Positions 26,495-36,006 of a stretch of DNA of 64,000 bases are shown here, one piece after another. Positions within the stretch are counted from its first letter, which is position 1. Every line of letters begins with the position of its first letter. The translations under genes and the position numbers were made by a program. The stretch covers positions 1,743,311 to 1,807,310 of the forward strand of contig NZ_KI866530.1 in NCBI RefSeq assembly GCF_000511175.1, in the 5' to 3' direction. This DNA is from Sediminibacterium salmoneum NBRC 103935 (GTDB lineage: Bacteria; Bacteroidota; Bacteroidia; Chitinophagales; Chitinophagaceae). The notes under the pieces are model-generated. The model made no database searches. It had not been told where the DNA came from and was given only the letters and a program-made list of their open reading frames with translations.

Positions 26495-29077
26495 CTACTC
26501 CTCTATATACACTCGCTTCACGCGTAAACTAATCCCCGTCATGATTTCATAAGCAATGGTATCAGCCGCTTTGGCAACTTCCTGAATGGAAATATGCTTT
26601 CCAAAAATTTCTACCGCATCCCCCGCTTTTACACCGGGAATATCGGTTACATCAATCATACACATATCCATACAGATTTTTCCAACAGTTGGGGCTATGC
26701 TTCCTCTTACAAACATTTTTCCATTTCCGTTACCCATTCTTCGGGAATAACCATCTGCGTATCCAATTCTTACCGTTGCAATAATACTATCTCTGGTTAA
26801 CACACCTGATCGGTTATAGCTGATGGTTTCGCCTGCTTTCAGGTGTCTCACCTGTGCCACGGTTGTTTTTAACGTTGCTACTGTTTGTAATGACAACTCA
26901 GTGTCGCGTATATTATCGGCACCATAGAGCCCTATGCCCAGTCTTACCATATTAAACTGCCAGTTAGCATTTCTTCGGATGGCGGCTGTATTGGCTATAT
27001 GTTTTATTACAGGGTAACCCAATGCCTTTTCTATCTGATTGCTTGCCTGGGTAAATAAATCTACCTGGTGTTGTGTAAATTCATCTTCGTTTTTGTCTTC
27101 ACTTGCTGCCAGATGGCTTAGCACAGATTTAACACGCAATAATTTCTGATGCTGCAACCAATCACAAAGCTTGTCAGTTTCAGCCGTATCAAATCCCAAC
27201 CGGTTCATACCCGTGTTAAGCTTGATATGAATGGGATATTGCGGTAAACCCTGTTGTGTTATATAGTGATGAAAAGCTTCTAAAATGGGGAAGGAAAATA
27301 ATTCAGGCTCCAGCGAATGATTCACCATAGCATCAAAGGAATATTCATCGGCGCTCATAACCATGATGGGCAAATGAATACCTGCTTTTCTAAGAGTTAC
27401 TCCTTCGTCTGCATAAGCTACCGATAAATAATCTACCTGCTGCTGTTGCAATCTTCTGGCTACTTCTCCCGCTCCGCTGCCATAGCCAAAGGCTTTTACC
27501 ATGGCCATCATTTTGGTCTGAGGCCGGAGCAGCGACTGGTACTCTTTTAAATTGTGCACCATAGCAGTCAGATTAATTTCCATGATGGTCTGGTGCACTT
27601 GTTGTTCTAACCAATGCGCTACCTGTTCAAAGGCAAATTTTCTTGCCCCCTTCAGTAAAATATATTGTTGCTGAAATTGCAATTCATTCAATGCTTCCAG
27701 CAAATTACTCGTTTGCTCATAGCACTGAACTTTGAATGGGAAGAACTTATTTTTAAGTTGGGAGTTTTCTGTTAAAGCTAGATTGGTTGTTGAGTCAGAA
27801 AAGGAAGCCTCCTTAAAATAACTGCACATCTGCGGACCTACTGCGTACAAAGCTTTTACTCCTGCATTCGCCAGTTGTTGTGTTATATGATTATATAATT
27901 GATCCAGTGGCTCACCCGATTCTACAATATCAGAAAGTATAGCAACAATGGGCTGATTTCCTGCCTGCTCTTTTAAAAACTGCAGTGCCAGTGAAAGCGA
28001 AACTTTATCGTTGCTGTAACTATCATTCAATACATAACACTGATTGATGGCCCTCTTTAATTGCATCCGCATTTCTACTGGCTGTAATTGTTTTACTCTT
28101 TGTTGAATCACAGGGAATACATAGCCCAGTTGCAACATCACCAGTACACAGGTGAGCGCATTTTGAACAGAGACTTCGTCCGTAAAAGGCAGCGCCAATT
28201 CAAATTGCACTTGAATTGTGGCGGCTGAAATAGCATCTGCTTTTTTGTTCGATGCTTCATTCTTATAGTGTAATTGTAAAACTGTTTCCGCTAATTTCCT
28301 CTCCTGCTTCGCTACCAGTAATTGCGGAACAGAACCACCACCGATGTCCTGCAGTTTTGATCCCCACGCAACCACTCCTTTGCTTTGCATGAAAGAAGCG
28401 GGCATATAATCAGCCGCTGTTACTATCAAAGGCGTATGCTGAAACAATAATGCTTTTTCTTCCAACTTCTGATCGGGATTATCGAATCCCTGGTTATGGG
28501 CTTCTCCCAAATTGGTGAATACGCCAATAGTAGGTTGCACAATATTGGCCAATGCCTGCATTTCTCCTTTTGCAGAAATACCTGCTTCAAAAATAGCCAG
28601 TGTATGTTGCGCATTCATTTGCCATACACTTAGCGGAACACCTATCTGAGAATTATAACTTCGCGGACTTCTTACAATATGATAATCTGGTTGCAGTAAC
28701 TGATACAGCCATTCCTTTACAATGGTTTTTCCATTGCTTCCGGTAATACCAATTACCGGAATAGAAAATTGTTTTCTGTGATGCGCTGCCAGTTCCTGCA
28801 AAGCCCCGATCACATTGGGTACTTGCATAAAAACTGCCCCTGCAAAAGCAGCTGAATCAATGGGTTCCTCTACTACAAATATCCTGACGCCCTGTTGATA
28901 AGCTTCGTTAACAAAACTGATTCCGGATCTGCGTGGCCCTTTGATGGCAAAGAAAATACTCTTTGCCGGATCAATAATATTTCTGCTGTCTGTTACCAGG
29001 TATTCTACGGGCAGAGTTGCATTCGCTGGAATGTTCTGCTGTAAAATAGCGGCAATATCACCCAGGCAGTAAGGCAT
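26495..29077 (-). CDS. murF/alr: Bifunctional MurF ligase / alanine racemase
   Basis: An 860-residue fusion. Residues 1-460 are MurF, which adds D-Ala-D-Ala to UDP-MurNAc-tripeptide (P-loop GITGSNGKTIVKEW; ILSDIVESGE). Residues 495-860 are alanine racemase, which supplies D-Ala (PLP lysine in MAMVKAFGYGSGAGEVA; second active-site region ISYNRSG; CMDMCMIDVTD). The fusion is a known Bacteroidota arrangement that couples substrate supply to ligation. The gene begins 4 bases after terC and ends a gldF-gldG-terC-murF/alr unit. Confidence 0.96.
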   Translation of the reverse strand: MPYCLGDIAAILQQNIPANATLPVEYLVTDSRNIIDPAKSIFFAIKGPRRSGISFVNEAYQQGVRIFVVEEPIDSAAFAGAVFMQVPNVIGALQELAAHHRKQFSIPVIGITGSNGKTIVKEWLYQLLQPDYHIVRSPRSYNSQIGVPLSVWQMNAQHTLAIFEAGISAKGEMQALANIVQPTIGVFTNLGEAHNQGFDNPDQKLEEKALLFQHTPLIVTAADYMPASFMQSKGVVAWGSKLQDIGGGSVPQLLVAKQERKLAETVLQLHYKNEASNKKADAISAATIQVQFELALPFTDEVSVQNALTCVLVMLQLGYVFPVIQQRVKQLQPVEMRMQLKRAINQCYVLNDSYSNDKVSLSLALQFLKEQAGNQPIVAILSDIVESGEPLDQLYNHITQQLANAGVKALYAVGPQMCSYFKEASFSDSTTNLALTENSQLKNKFFPFKVQCYEQTSNLLEALNELQFQQQYILLKGARKFAFEQVAHWLEQQVHQTIMEINLTAMVHNLKEYQSLLRPQTKMMAMVKAFGYGSGAGEVARRLQQQQVDYLSVAYADEGVTLRKAGIHLPIMVMSADEYSFDAMVNHSLEPELFSFPILEAFHHYITQQGLPQYPIHIKLNTGMNRLGFDTAETDKLCDWLQHQKLLRVKSVLSHLAASEDKNEDEFTQHQVDLFTQASNQIEKALGYPVIKHIANTAAIRRNANWQFNMVRLGIGLYGADNIRDTELSLQTVATLKTTVAQVRHLKAGETISYNRSGVLTRDSIIATVRIGYADGYSRRMGNGNGKMFVRGSIAPTVGKICMDMCMIDVTDIPGVKAGDAVEIFGKHISIQEVAKAADTIAYEIMTGISLRVKRVYIEE

Positions 29078-29081
29078 AGAA

Positions 29082-30095
29082 TTATTTTACAGAATCGTCT
29101 ATGTAATCTTTTGGAGTACCTTTTTTCTCTAATACTATCGAATACAAAATGGATCCTGATATACACAACACAATCATTCCCAATGAAAGGGCAACCTGAC
29201 TGGTTTTACTCATCCACATACTTAAGTAATGTTCGCCCAGCATTTTTACACCTATGAACACCAGTACAATGGCAATACCCTGTTGCAAATAATCGAATTT
29301 GGTTACCGCTCCTCTTAATAAAAAGAATAGCGAACGCAAACCCAATACTGCAAAAATATTAGACGTGTAAATAATGAGCGGATCCTTTGAAATACCCATT
29401 ACTGCAGGGATAGAATCCAGTGCAAATACCAAATCAATAGCTGCCAGTAATACCACCACTACAAATAAAGTAGTATAAACCGGCTTACCGTTTTCACGTA
29501 CCATGTATTTGCCTTCTCCGTCATGGTTTACCAGGGGCAGGAAGGATTTTAAGAACTTATAAATTTTAGAGGTTTGCGGATCAAACTGCTCATCATCATT
29601 GGCTTTGAACATATGATAGCCAGTGTAAATTAAAAATCCTCCGAAAATATACAGCACCCAGGAGAACTTAGCTACTAGTGCTACTCCCAATGTAATGAAG
29701 ATTACGCGGAAAATAATAGCCATTAAAATACCCAGCAACAATACCCTTGAGTAATAGGCTTCTTTTACATTGAAGGAATTAAAGATGAGAATGAAAACAA
29801 AAATATTATCGATGCTTAAACTCCATTCCATTAAATAGGCACTCAAAAATTCAAAAGGCAACTGATGTCTGCTTATTTCTCCGGTTGCATCGGAACTTTC
29901 CAATGCCAGGGCCGGACCTTCTATCCATAAGAAAATAAAAAATGCTATTGCCAGACCTACCCAGAACATGGTTTGGTTTAATGCCTGACGAATTGAGATG
30001 CTTTTGTTTTTCTTACTTAACAATCCTAGGTCAAAAGCCAGTGCGATGGTTAACACAATTCCGAATACGAGGTAAACAATTTGATGTGCGCTCAT
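29082..30095 (-). CDS. TerC family integral membrane protein
   Basis: A 337-residue multispan protein with about nine TM helices. Family motifs: the conserved acidic EWSLSIDNIFVFILIF near residue 92 and the pair AAIDLVFALDSIPAVMGIS near 218. TerC proteins are linked to tellurium resistance and Mn2+ export/metalation of exported proteins; the substrate here is not provable. It sits between gldG (12 bases) and murF/alr (4 bases). Confidence 0.93.
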   Translation of the reverse strand: MSAHQIVYLVFGIVLTIALAFDLGLLSKKNKSISIRQALNQTMFWVGLAIAFFIFLWIEGPALALESSDATGEISRHQLPFEFLSAYLMEWSLSIDNIFVFILIFNSFNVKEAYYSRVLLLGILMAIIFRVIFITLGVALVAKFSWVLYIFGGFLIYTGYHMFKANDDEQFDPQTSKIYKFLKSFLPLVNHDGEGKYMVRENGKPVYTTLFVVVVLLAAIDLVFALDSIPAVMGISKDPLIIYTSNIFAVLGLRSLFFLLRGAVTKFDYLQQGIAIVLVFIGVKMLGEHYLSMWMSKTSQVALSLGMIVLCISGSILYSIVLEKKGTPKDYIDDSVK

Positions 30096-30107
30096 GATGC
30101 GATATAA

Positions 30108-31829
30108 TTAAATGCTGTATTGCTTTTTTCTCCACCACTGGAAAATGAATCCGGTAAGCAGAATTACAATGACGGGTAAAAGTACGTTAATCCCCTGCCA
30201 TAAAGTCTTTTGCTCCTGTAATTTTTGTTTGTTCAGCAATCTGAGGACTACGGTTTTGTTTCGGCTTTCAAAAAGCGAATTATCAGAAGACAGATAATCC
30301 ACACTGTTTAAAAAGAAGGCCTTATTGGCAAAGCGATAATTTTCCATCTGTATCATTCCCATTGGCAAAGGCCCGGTAGTCTGGCTGATTTCGTTGGTTA
30401 CGATATCTCCGTCCGCCACTACTATTTGTTTCCCTTCTTTATTGGCCTTGGCTAAAAAGGGCCTGCCCGTAAATTGCTTCACAGAATCCATTACCGATTT
30501 AGGTAGGCGGTTACTGAATAAAGAATTGAATTTTCCTTCCAGTAAAACAGCTACCGGTATATAACTTCTGTTAAAACTGTACAGGTCTTCTTCTGTTTGC
30601 ACACTATTGAGTGACACTACTGCAGGAGAAGGTAGTATGCGGCTGCTTGAATCGGTTGAGAGCAAGATGGTTTTCTGAATACCCTTTGCCATTACCGTAT
30701 CTATGCTGGAGGGGAATATAGGTAATACCCTGTCCAGATTAGCCGATATAGGATTGGGGGTTCGGGAGGATAACAAGGGATAATAAGGCCAGGGCATTCT
30801 TTGCATGCGGATACTTCCATCCGGATTACGGCCTACTACCAATGGTATTTTTGAACAATTTAAATCTTGCACTAAGTCTCCATTGATTCTTACTCCATAT
30901 TTGAACAATAGTTCATCAAGACCCAGTCCTCGGTCGAAAGCCGTGTATTGTCCTTCTGTTCTTTTTAAGCTGTCGAGTTCTGCATGCAGCTTGTCGATGA
31001 ACCAAATGATATTTCCTCCATTCATTACATACTGATCCAGCTTCAGCAAATCTTCGTCTGTAAAAGTTGCTTTGGGCTTCACCATCAGCAGGGTCTTTAT
31101 GATAGACGCATCCGGATAACCCTCTTTTAAATTGAATATACCCAAACGGTATTCGTTGCGTAAGCTTTCTCCTAAATCGTTCACCGTTAAATCGGTGGGT
31201 TGTCCATTCCCTACCACATACGCAATTGTTGGCACATCCTGTCTGGTCATTTTATCAATGGCAGTAGCAAATTTGTTTTCGAGCAGCGCTTCTGCTGCAT
31301 TGCGAGTAGCTTCCACATCTTCCTGTGGCTCTTCTGCAATTACATTGAACTGTTTGTAAATTTTTCTGCTGCTTCTTAAATCTACCGGAATGGGAGGCTG
31401 ATTATTTTTAAAATAGACCAGGGCAGAAGGTAATACCCATTGGTTATTTACCTGCTCAAATACAATACCCATTTTCTGTAAACTATCGTAGCGCATGGCT
31501 TTGGCCGTATCGTCTGCCAGGCCTTCTACCGGATCTATGAATTCTACTTTAATCTGGTTGTTGGCATAACTATTAAAAGACTCCAGGATATCGGCTGTGG
31601 CCAGACTTAACTTCTTATAATCTGCAGGTAATTCACCCGTTAGAAACACTTCCACTTTTACCGTTGAGTCAATTTTTTCCAGCATGCGAATGGTGGAAGG
31701 ACTTAAGGTAAATCTTTTGTCTTCTGTTAAATCCAGACGCTGATTGAGTTTTGAGCCTGCAAATGAAATGGCTATCAGAGCAAGCACTGCTATACCCAAT
31801 TGCTTTTTCTGCTTGGCAGATTGTTGCAA
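30108..31829 (-). CDS. gldG: Gliding-motility ABC transporter component GldG
   Basis: Periplasm-facing auxiliary subunit with an N-terminal TM helix (LGIAVLALIAISFAGSKL), a long soluble domain (RLDLTEDKRFTLSPSTI...; DIVTNEISQTTGPLPM) and a C-terminal TM (INVLLPVIVILLTGFIFQWW). About 573 residues. There is no ATG: the listed start is a TTG inside the 3' end of gldF. The frame is open back into gldF and reads FLYLTQIQLQQSAKQ, a natural-looking end for GldF. The protein may thus be made by -1 frameshifting from gldF, or gldF and gldG may be a fused 809-residue gene with one T missing from the sequence. Confidence 0.88.
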   Translation of the reverse strand: MQQSAKQKKQLGIAVLALIAISFAGSKLNQRLDLTEDKRFTLSPSTIRMLEKIDSTVKVEVFLTGELPADYKKLSLATADILESFNSYANNQIKVEFIDPVEGLADDTAKAMRYDSLQKMGIVFEQVNNQWVLPSALVYFKNNQPPIPVDLRSSRKIYKQFNVIAEEPQEDVEATRNAAEALLENKFATAIDKMTRQDVPTIAYVVGNGQPTDLTVNDLGESLRNEYRLGIFNLKEGYPDASIIKTLLMVKPKATFTDEDLLKLDQYVMNGGNIIWFIDKLHAELDSLKRTEGQYTAFDRGLGLDELLFKYGVRINGDLVQDLNCSKIPLVVGRNPDGSIRMQRMPWPYYPLLSSRTPNPISANLDRVLPIFPSSIDTVMAKGIQKTILLSTDSSSRILPSPAVVSLNSVQTEEDLYSFNRSYIPVAVLLEGKFNSLFSNRLPKSVMDSVKQFTGRPFLAKANKEGKQIVVADGDIVTNEISQTTGPLPMGMIQMENYRFANKAFFLNSVDYLSSDNSLFESRNKTVVLRLLNKQKLQEQKTLWQGINVLLPVIVILLTGFIFQWWRKKQYSI

Positions 31830-32536
31830 TTGTATTTGTGTGAGGTATAGAAAAAAACAATCAGACCAATAAAATATAAAATATCGGATAGCGCCATCAC
31901 ACCCCTGCTTATATTGGCTGCATGCATTTGAATGCCCAGCAATTCAATATAATAATCCATGCCGCCGCTGAACAGAGGCAGTTGTGCAAGGGAACTGAAT
32001 CCGGCGAATAAAGCAAAACCAATAATCGCCCCTAACCCAAATGCTGCAATGGTATTGGTGGTTACGCTGCTGGCGTATATGCCAATGGCTGCATACACTG
32101 CGGCCAGTAAAAACAAACTGATATAACTCCCGATGGTTGCGCCAGTATCAATCCCACCGGTAATACTTAAAGCTTGCATGGAGATGGCATAGATTACGGT
32201 TGGAAACAATGCCACTGCAATAATTAATAAAGTGCCGAAGTATTTTCCGGCTATGACTTGTCGCAGCGAAAGGGGAAGGGTTTGTAAAATTTCAAAAGTG
32301 CCCGTGCGCATTTCATCGGATATACTGCGCATAGTGATGGCTGGAATTAAAAACAACAGGAGCCAGGGCATTAACTGAAAAAAGGGGGCCAGGCTGGCGT
32401 AGCCAAAATTGAGCAGACTGGTGTCTGGAAATACAAAAAACAACAATCCGGTTACACCCAGAAATACACTGAGCACCAGGTATCCGGTTAAAGAAGCAAA
32501 AAACTGTTGCCACTCTTTTTTACAGATCTTCCACAT
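31790..32536 (-). CDS. gldF: Gliding-motility ABC transporter permease GldF
   Basis: A six-helix ABC-2 type permease, 248 residues as read, belonging to the GldAFG exporter needed for gliding in Bacteroidota. Segments ITMRSISDEMRTGTFEILQTLPLS and GKYFGTLLIIAVALFPTVIY are typical. It overlaps gldG by 40 bases. The last 20 residues after LIVFF (YTSHKYNCNNLP...) look unlike a membrane-protein end, while the -1 frame gives FLYLTQIQLQQ. The switch point is a U_UUU_UUC heptamer at 31850-31856. No gldA ATPase is nearby. Confidence 0.88.
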   Translation of the reverse strand: MWKICKKEWQQFFASLTGYLVLSVFLGVTGLLFFVFPDTSLLNFGYASLAPFFQLMPWLLLFLIPAITMRSISDEMRTGTFEILQTLPLSLRQVIAGKYFGTLLIIAVALFPTVIYAISMQALSITGGIDTGATIGSYISLFLLAAVYAAIGIYASSVTTNTIAAFGLGAIIGFALFAGFSSLAQLPLFSGGMDYYIELLGIQMHAANISRGVMALSDILYFIGLIVFFYTSHKYNCNNLPSRKSNWV

Positions 32537-32562
32537 AGCCCAAATCTAAAGTTTTTGTACGC

Positions 32563-32583
32563 AAAAACCCCGACGAATCGGGG
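32563..32583 (-). terminator. Terminator of the isc genes
   Basis: On the minus strand CCCCGA-TTCG-TCGGGG is followed by a U5 run, about 70 bases past the IscA-type stop and before gldF begins. Confidence 0.75.
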
Positions 32584-32653
32584 CTTTACTATTGATTGCT
32601 TTTAATTTAACAAAGTTGGTCGCTGATATGGAATCGCAATTGGGCTTTCGGTT

Positions 32654-33010
32654 TTAAACCGCGAAGCTTTCACCACATCCGCAACTTCTGCTGGCATTGG
32701 GATTATTAAAATAAAAACCTTTGCCATTCAATCCATCAGAGAAATCAAGCTCGGTATTTACCAGGTAAAGAAAACTTTTTAAATCTGTCACCACTTTCAC
32801 ACCATTGTCTTCAAAAACCTGATCCATGGGTTTGATCTCGTTGTCGAAATCCAGCTTATAGCTAAGACCAGAACAACCTCCACCCACAACACCTACTCTT
32901 AAGAAATAGCTTGAATCGCCCGCAACACCTGCTTCGTCCATCAGTTGTTTAACTTTGGCCTTGGCTTTGTCGCTTACGTATATGCTATTTTCTGCAGCTA
33001 TCTCACTCAT
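32654..33010 (-). CDS. A-type Fe-S carrier protein (HesB/IscA/SufA family)
   Basis: A 118-residue scaffold/carrier that delivers Fe-S clusters to apoproteins. The three conserved cysteines are visible in GGGCSGLSYKLDF and the C-terminal SRSCGCGESF. ATG at 33010 leads to MSEIAAENSIYVSDKAKAKV. It is the last gene of iscS-iscU-iscA, 19 bases after iscU, ahead of a terminator. Confidence 0.95.
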   Translation of the reverse strand: MSEIAAENSIYVSDKAKAKVKQLMDEAGVAGDSSYFLRVGVVGGGCSGLSYKLDFDNEIKPMDQVFEDNGVKVVTDLKSFLYLVNTELDFSDGLNGKGFYFNNPNASRSCGCGESFAV

Positions 33011-33029
33011 ACAATTCTATTTAACACAA

Positions 33030-33446
33030 TTAGTGAATTCTTTCTTCGAACACCAGTTCTTCTAAACCATTCTTCTTTCTGTAATCGTTGATGGCGCTTT
33101 TGATTGCGTCTTCTGCCAATACAGAACAGTGGATTTTTACCGGAGGAAGATTTAGTTCTTCTACCAATTCCATATTGTCGATTGCTACTGCCTGATCCAA
33201 AGTTTTACCTTTTAACCACTCAGTTGCCAATGAAGAAGAAGCAATGGCAGAGCCACATCCAAAGGTTTTGAATTTAGCATCTGTAATAACACCAGTTGCA
33301 TCGTCTACTTCAATTTGTAAACGCATTACGTCTCCACACTCCGGAGCACCTACCAATCCTGTTCCTACGTTGGTTTTAGACTTATCCAAAGTACCTACGT
33401 TCTTAGGGTTATTGTAGTGGTCAATTACTTTTTCTGAGTATGCCAT
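33030..33446 (-). CDS. iscU: Fe-S cluster scaffold protein IscU
   Basis: A 138-residue scaffold on which IscS-derived sulfur and iron are assembled. Cluster ligands: Cys in GAPECGDVMRL, Cys in TFGCGSAIASSS, and Cys after the chaperone-binding LPPVKIHCSVLAEDAI. The LPPVK motif is the HscA-type chaperone contact and marks this as true IscU. It lies between iscS and the A-type carrier on one strand. Confidence 0.97.
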   Translation of the reverse strand: MAYSEKVIDHYNNPKNVGTLDKSKTNVGTGLVGAPECGDVMRLQIEVDDATGVITDAKFKTFGCGSAIASSSLATEWLKGKTLDQAVAIDNMELVEELNLPPVKIHCSVLAEDAIKSAINDYRKKNGLEELVFEERIH

Positions 33447-33504
33447 GATATATTTATTTATTTTGTTAGGGTTAAAATTTTATTTTGTTTAGTTGAGACC
33501 ACTA

Positions 33505-34722
33505 TTAATGGTGAGCCCACTCAATTTTATCCATATCTACACCTTCTTTGAACATTTCCCATAGCGGGCTCATGTCTCTTAGTTTCAATACAGTATCGCT
33601 TACTGCCTTAATGGTATAGTCGATTTGCTCTTCGGTTGTAAATCTACCTAAACCAAAACGCAATGAACTATGTGCTAAATCGTCTCCTAAACCCAATGCT
33701 TTCAATACATAACTGGGTTCTAAAGAAGCAGAAGTACAGGCAGAACCAGAAGACAATGCGATGTTCTTGTTAAAGCCCATCAACAATCCTTCTCCCTCTA
33801 CATATTTAAAAGAGATATTGGCAACATGTGGCAAACGGTGCTCTCTGTTTCCGTTTACATATGCTTCTTCCAAACTCATTAGAGCAGTCTCTAATTTATC
33901 GCGCAATTTGCTTAAACGGGCAGCATCGTCGGCCATTTCAAGGCGAGCCAATTCGCAGGCTTTACCAAAACCAACAATACCCGGAACGTTCAAAGTACCA
34001 CTTCTCATTCCGCGCTCGTGGCCACCGCCATCCATTTGGGCTGTTACCTTAACACGTGGATTTTTACGACGTACATATAAAGCACCGATTCCTTTTGGAC
34101 CGTACATTTTATGGGCAGTAAATGCCATGATATCAATTCCGTCTTTGTTTACGTCTACCGGTATTTTACCAACCGCCTGAACCGCATCAGAGAAGAACAA
34201 TACGCCGTGCTTTTTGGCAATAGCAGAAATTTCCTTCACCGGCTGAATTACACCAATTTCATTGTTGGCATACATTACGGCAATTAAAATGGTAGTAGGT
34301 TTAATAGCCGCTTCCAATTCCTGCAGATCAATTAATCCATCAGGCTTAACTTCTAAGTAAGTTACTTCAGCACCCGCTCTTTCAAGGTGTTTGCAGGTAT
34401 CCAAAACCGCTTTGTGTTCGGTAGTTACGGTGATGATATGGTTGCCTTTTGAAGCATACATTTCATAAACACCTTTAATAGCCAGGTTGTCCCCTTCGGT
34501 TGCACCGGAAGTGAAAATGATTTCTTTGGGATCGGCACCTACCAATTTAGCTACTTGCTCACGGGCATAGTCTACCGCTTCTTCTGCTTCCCATCCAAAA
34601 GGGTGATTACGGCTGGCGGCATTACCAAAATGCTCGGTAAAATAAGGTATCATGGCTTCCAAAACTCTTGGATCCATGGGTGTAGTGGCGTTATTGTCTA
34701 AGTAAACAGGTAACTTCAACAT
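33505..34722 (-). CDS. iscS: Cysteine desulfurase IscS
   Basis: A PLP enzyme that takes sulfur from cysteine for Fe-S and thio-cofactor synthesis. ATG at 34722 ([17 protein letters not shown]) is preferred; an in-frame ATG at 34764 would lie upstream of the -7 region. 405 residues. PLP lysine in [18 protein letters not shown]; the active-site Cys loop is [32 protein letters not shown] is the His that stacks on PLP. It leads the isc unit and diverges from mce. Confidence 0.96.
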   Translation of the reverse strand: MLKLPVYLDNNATTPMDPRVLEAMIPYFTEHFGNAASRNHPFGWEAEEAVDYAREQVAKLVGADPKEIIFTSGATEGDNLAIKGVYEMYASKGNHIITVTTEHKAVLDTCKHLERAGAEVTYLEVKPDGLIDLQELEAAIKPTTILIAVMYANNEIGVIQPVKEISAIAKKHGVLFFSDAVQAVGKIPVDVNKDGIDIMAFTAHKMYGPKGIGALYVRRKNPRVKVTAQMDGGGHERGMRSGTLNVPGIVGFGKACELARLEMADDAARLSKLRDKLETALMSLEEAYVNGNREHRLPHVANISFKYVEGEGLLMGFNKNIALSSGSACTSASLEPSYVLKALGLGDDLAHSSLRFGLGRFTTEEQIDYTIKAVSDTVLKLRDMSPLWEMFKEGVDMDKIEWAHH

Positions 34723-34750
34723 AAATGATTGCTTGTTTTTGCTTATAACG

Positions 34751-34758
34751 CAAAAGTA
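34751..34758 (-). promoter_or_regulatory. -7 box TACTTTTG for iscS
   Basis: TAnnTTTG match 28 bases before the IscS ATG. It stands back to back with the mce box, 15 bases away. Confidence 0.5.
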
Positions 34759-34773
34759 TAACAATAGGTTCTA

Positions 34774-34781
34774 TAATTTTG
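34774..34781 (+). promoter_or_regulatory. -7 box TAATTTTG for mce
   Basis: TAnnTTTG match; the preferred ATG lies at 34845, which gives a 5' leader of roughly 60 bases. Confidence 0.48.
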
Positions 34782-34844
34782 GCGCAGGAGGTACACAGGA
34801 GTTGTTTTTCCTCAATTCGTAACCACATATATAAAATAATTATC

Positions 34845-35267
34845 ATGAATAAAATTGAACATATCGGAATCGCGGTAAATGACCTGGCTGTAAGCATCCC
34901 TGTTTTTGAAAAATTACTCAATACGCCCTGCTATAAAACCGAAGAAGTGGCTTCCGAAAAAGTAATGACGGCTTTTTTTAAAACCGGGGAATCTAAAATT
35001 GAACTGGTGGCTTCCACCGATCCGGAAGGGGTGATTGCCAAATACATCAGCAAAAAAGGAGAAGGCATGCACCATATTGCTTTTGATGTAACCGATATTC
35101 ATGCCGAAATGCAGCGATTGGTAGCGGAAGGATTTACCCTTTTAAATGAAACTCCGAAAAAAGGAGCGGACAATAAATGGGTTTGCTTTTTACATCCCAA
35201 GGGAACCAATGGGGTCCTGATTGAATTGTGCCAGGAGATTCATCACCCGGATGCACACATTTTATAG
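34845..35267 (+). CDS. mce: Methylmalonyl-CoA epimerase (VOC superfamily)
   Basis: Interconverts (2R)- and (2S)-methylmalonyl-CoA for propionate metabolism. The ATG at 34845 gives the canonical MNKIEHIGIAVNDL start and 140 residues. Upstream in-frame codons encode non-family sequence. Metal ligands are in EHIGIAV (His), MHHIAFDVTD (His) and LIELCQ (Glu). Its context with the stand-alone B12-binding domain at 13668 suggests an acyl-CoA mutase pathway in this genome. Confidence 0.92.
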   Translation: MNKIEHIGIAVNDLAVSIPVFEKLLNTPCYKTEEVASEKVMTAFFKTGESKIELVASTDPEGVIAKYISKKGEGMHHIAFDVTDIHAEMQRLVAEGFTLLNETPKKGADNKWVCFLHPKGTNGVLIELCQEIHHPDAHIL

Positions 35268-35295
35268 TAGATGAAATTTTTGAAAATGGGGAACC

Positions 35296-36003
35296 CTACA
35301 GGCCCAGCTTTTCAATGGCCACCTGCGCGGCTATCTGACTGGCGTCTTTTTTGTTGCCGGCTTTTCCCTGTGCAAAAATTTCGCCGTCGAGTACTGCGTT
35401 CATGGTAAATACGCGGCGGTTGCCTTCTAGTTTTTCATCGGCCATTTCAAAAGTAATGGTCTTGCCGTTTTTATTGGCCCAGCCAATCAATTTGTTCTTC
35501 AGATTGATATCTATCACTTCCAGGTCTTCCATAAACAAATGCGGAATCACAATTTGTTTCAGGATCCAGTTCTGTGTTTTGGGATATCCCTTGTCTAAGT
35601 AAACAGCCCCTATTAAAGCTTCCAGCGTATTGCCAAAAATCTGGCTTCCTTTCAGGGCATTATCGAACTTGTTGTAGAAAGTTAATTTGCGTAAACCCAT
35701 TTTCAGGGCAATATCATTCAGCTGCTGCCGGTTTACCATTTTGGAACGCATTTCCGTCAGGAATCCTTCGCCTTTGTATGGATACAATTTAAAAAGATAA
35801 TCGGCTACAACCGCACTCAATACTGCGTCTCCGAGAAATTCAAGGCGCTCATTGTTTTCGTCTGGCGTTTCCTTAACCGAACGATGGCTAAGGGCACTAC
35901 GATACAATTGCATATTACCTGGTATAATGCCAAGCATATTGCGGAGCTGTTCTTCAAACGCTGAATCAGCTTTGGGTTTAAATAGCTTTATTAAAAATTG
36001 CAC
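35296..36003 (-). CDS. rnc: Ribonuclease III
   Basis: Double-strand RNA endonuclease for rRNA and mRNA processing, 235 residues. The catalytic domain holds the signature ERLEFLGDAVLSAVVADYLF, with Glu/Asp metal ligands and a second acidic cluster TLEALIGAVYLD. The C-terminal dsRNA-binding domain ends AGNKKDASQIAAQVAIEKLGL. It follows fabF by 3 bases, the acpP-fabF-rnc order common in bacteria. A 12-bp stem in the same transcript is noted separately. Confidence 0.96.
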   Translation of the reverse strand: MQFLIKLFKPKADSAFEEQLRNMLGIIPGNMQLYRSALSHRSVKETPDENNERLEFLGDAVLSAVVADYLFKLYPYKGEGFLTEMRSKMVNRQQLNDIALKMGLRKLTFYNKFDNALKGSQIFGNTLEALIGAVYLDKGYPKTQNWILKQIVIPHLFMEDLEVIDINLKNKLIGWANKNGKTITFEMADEKLEGNRRVFTMNAVLDGEIFAQGKAGNKKDASQIAAQVAIEKLGL

Positions 36004-36006
36004 TTG

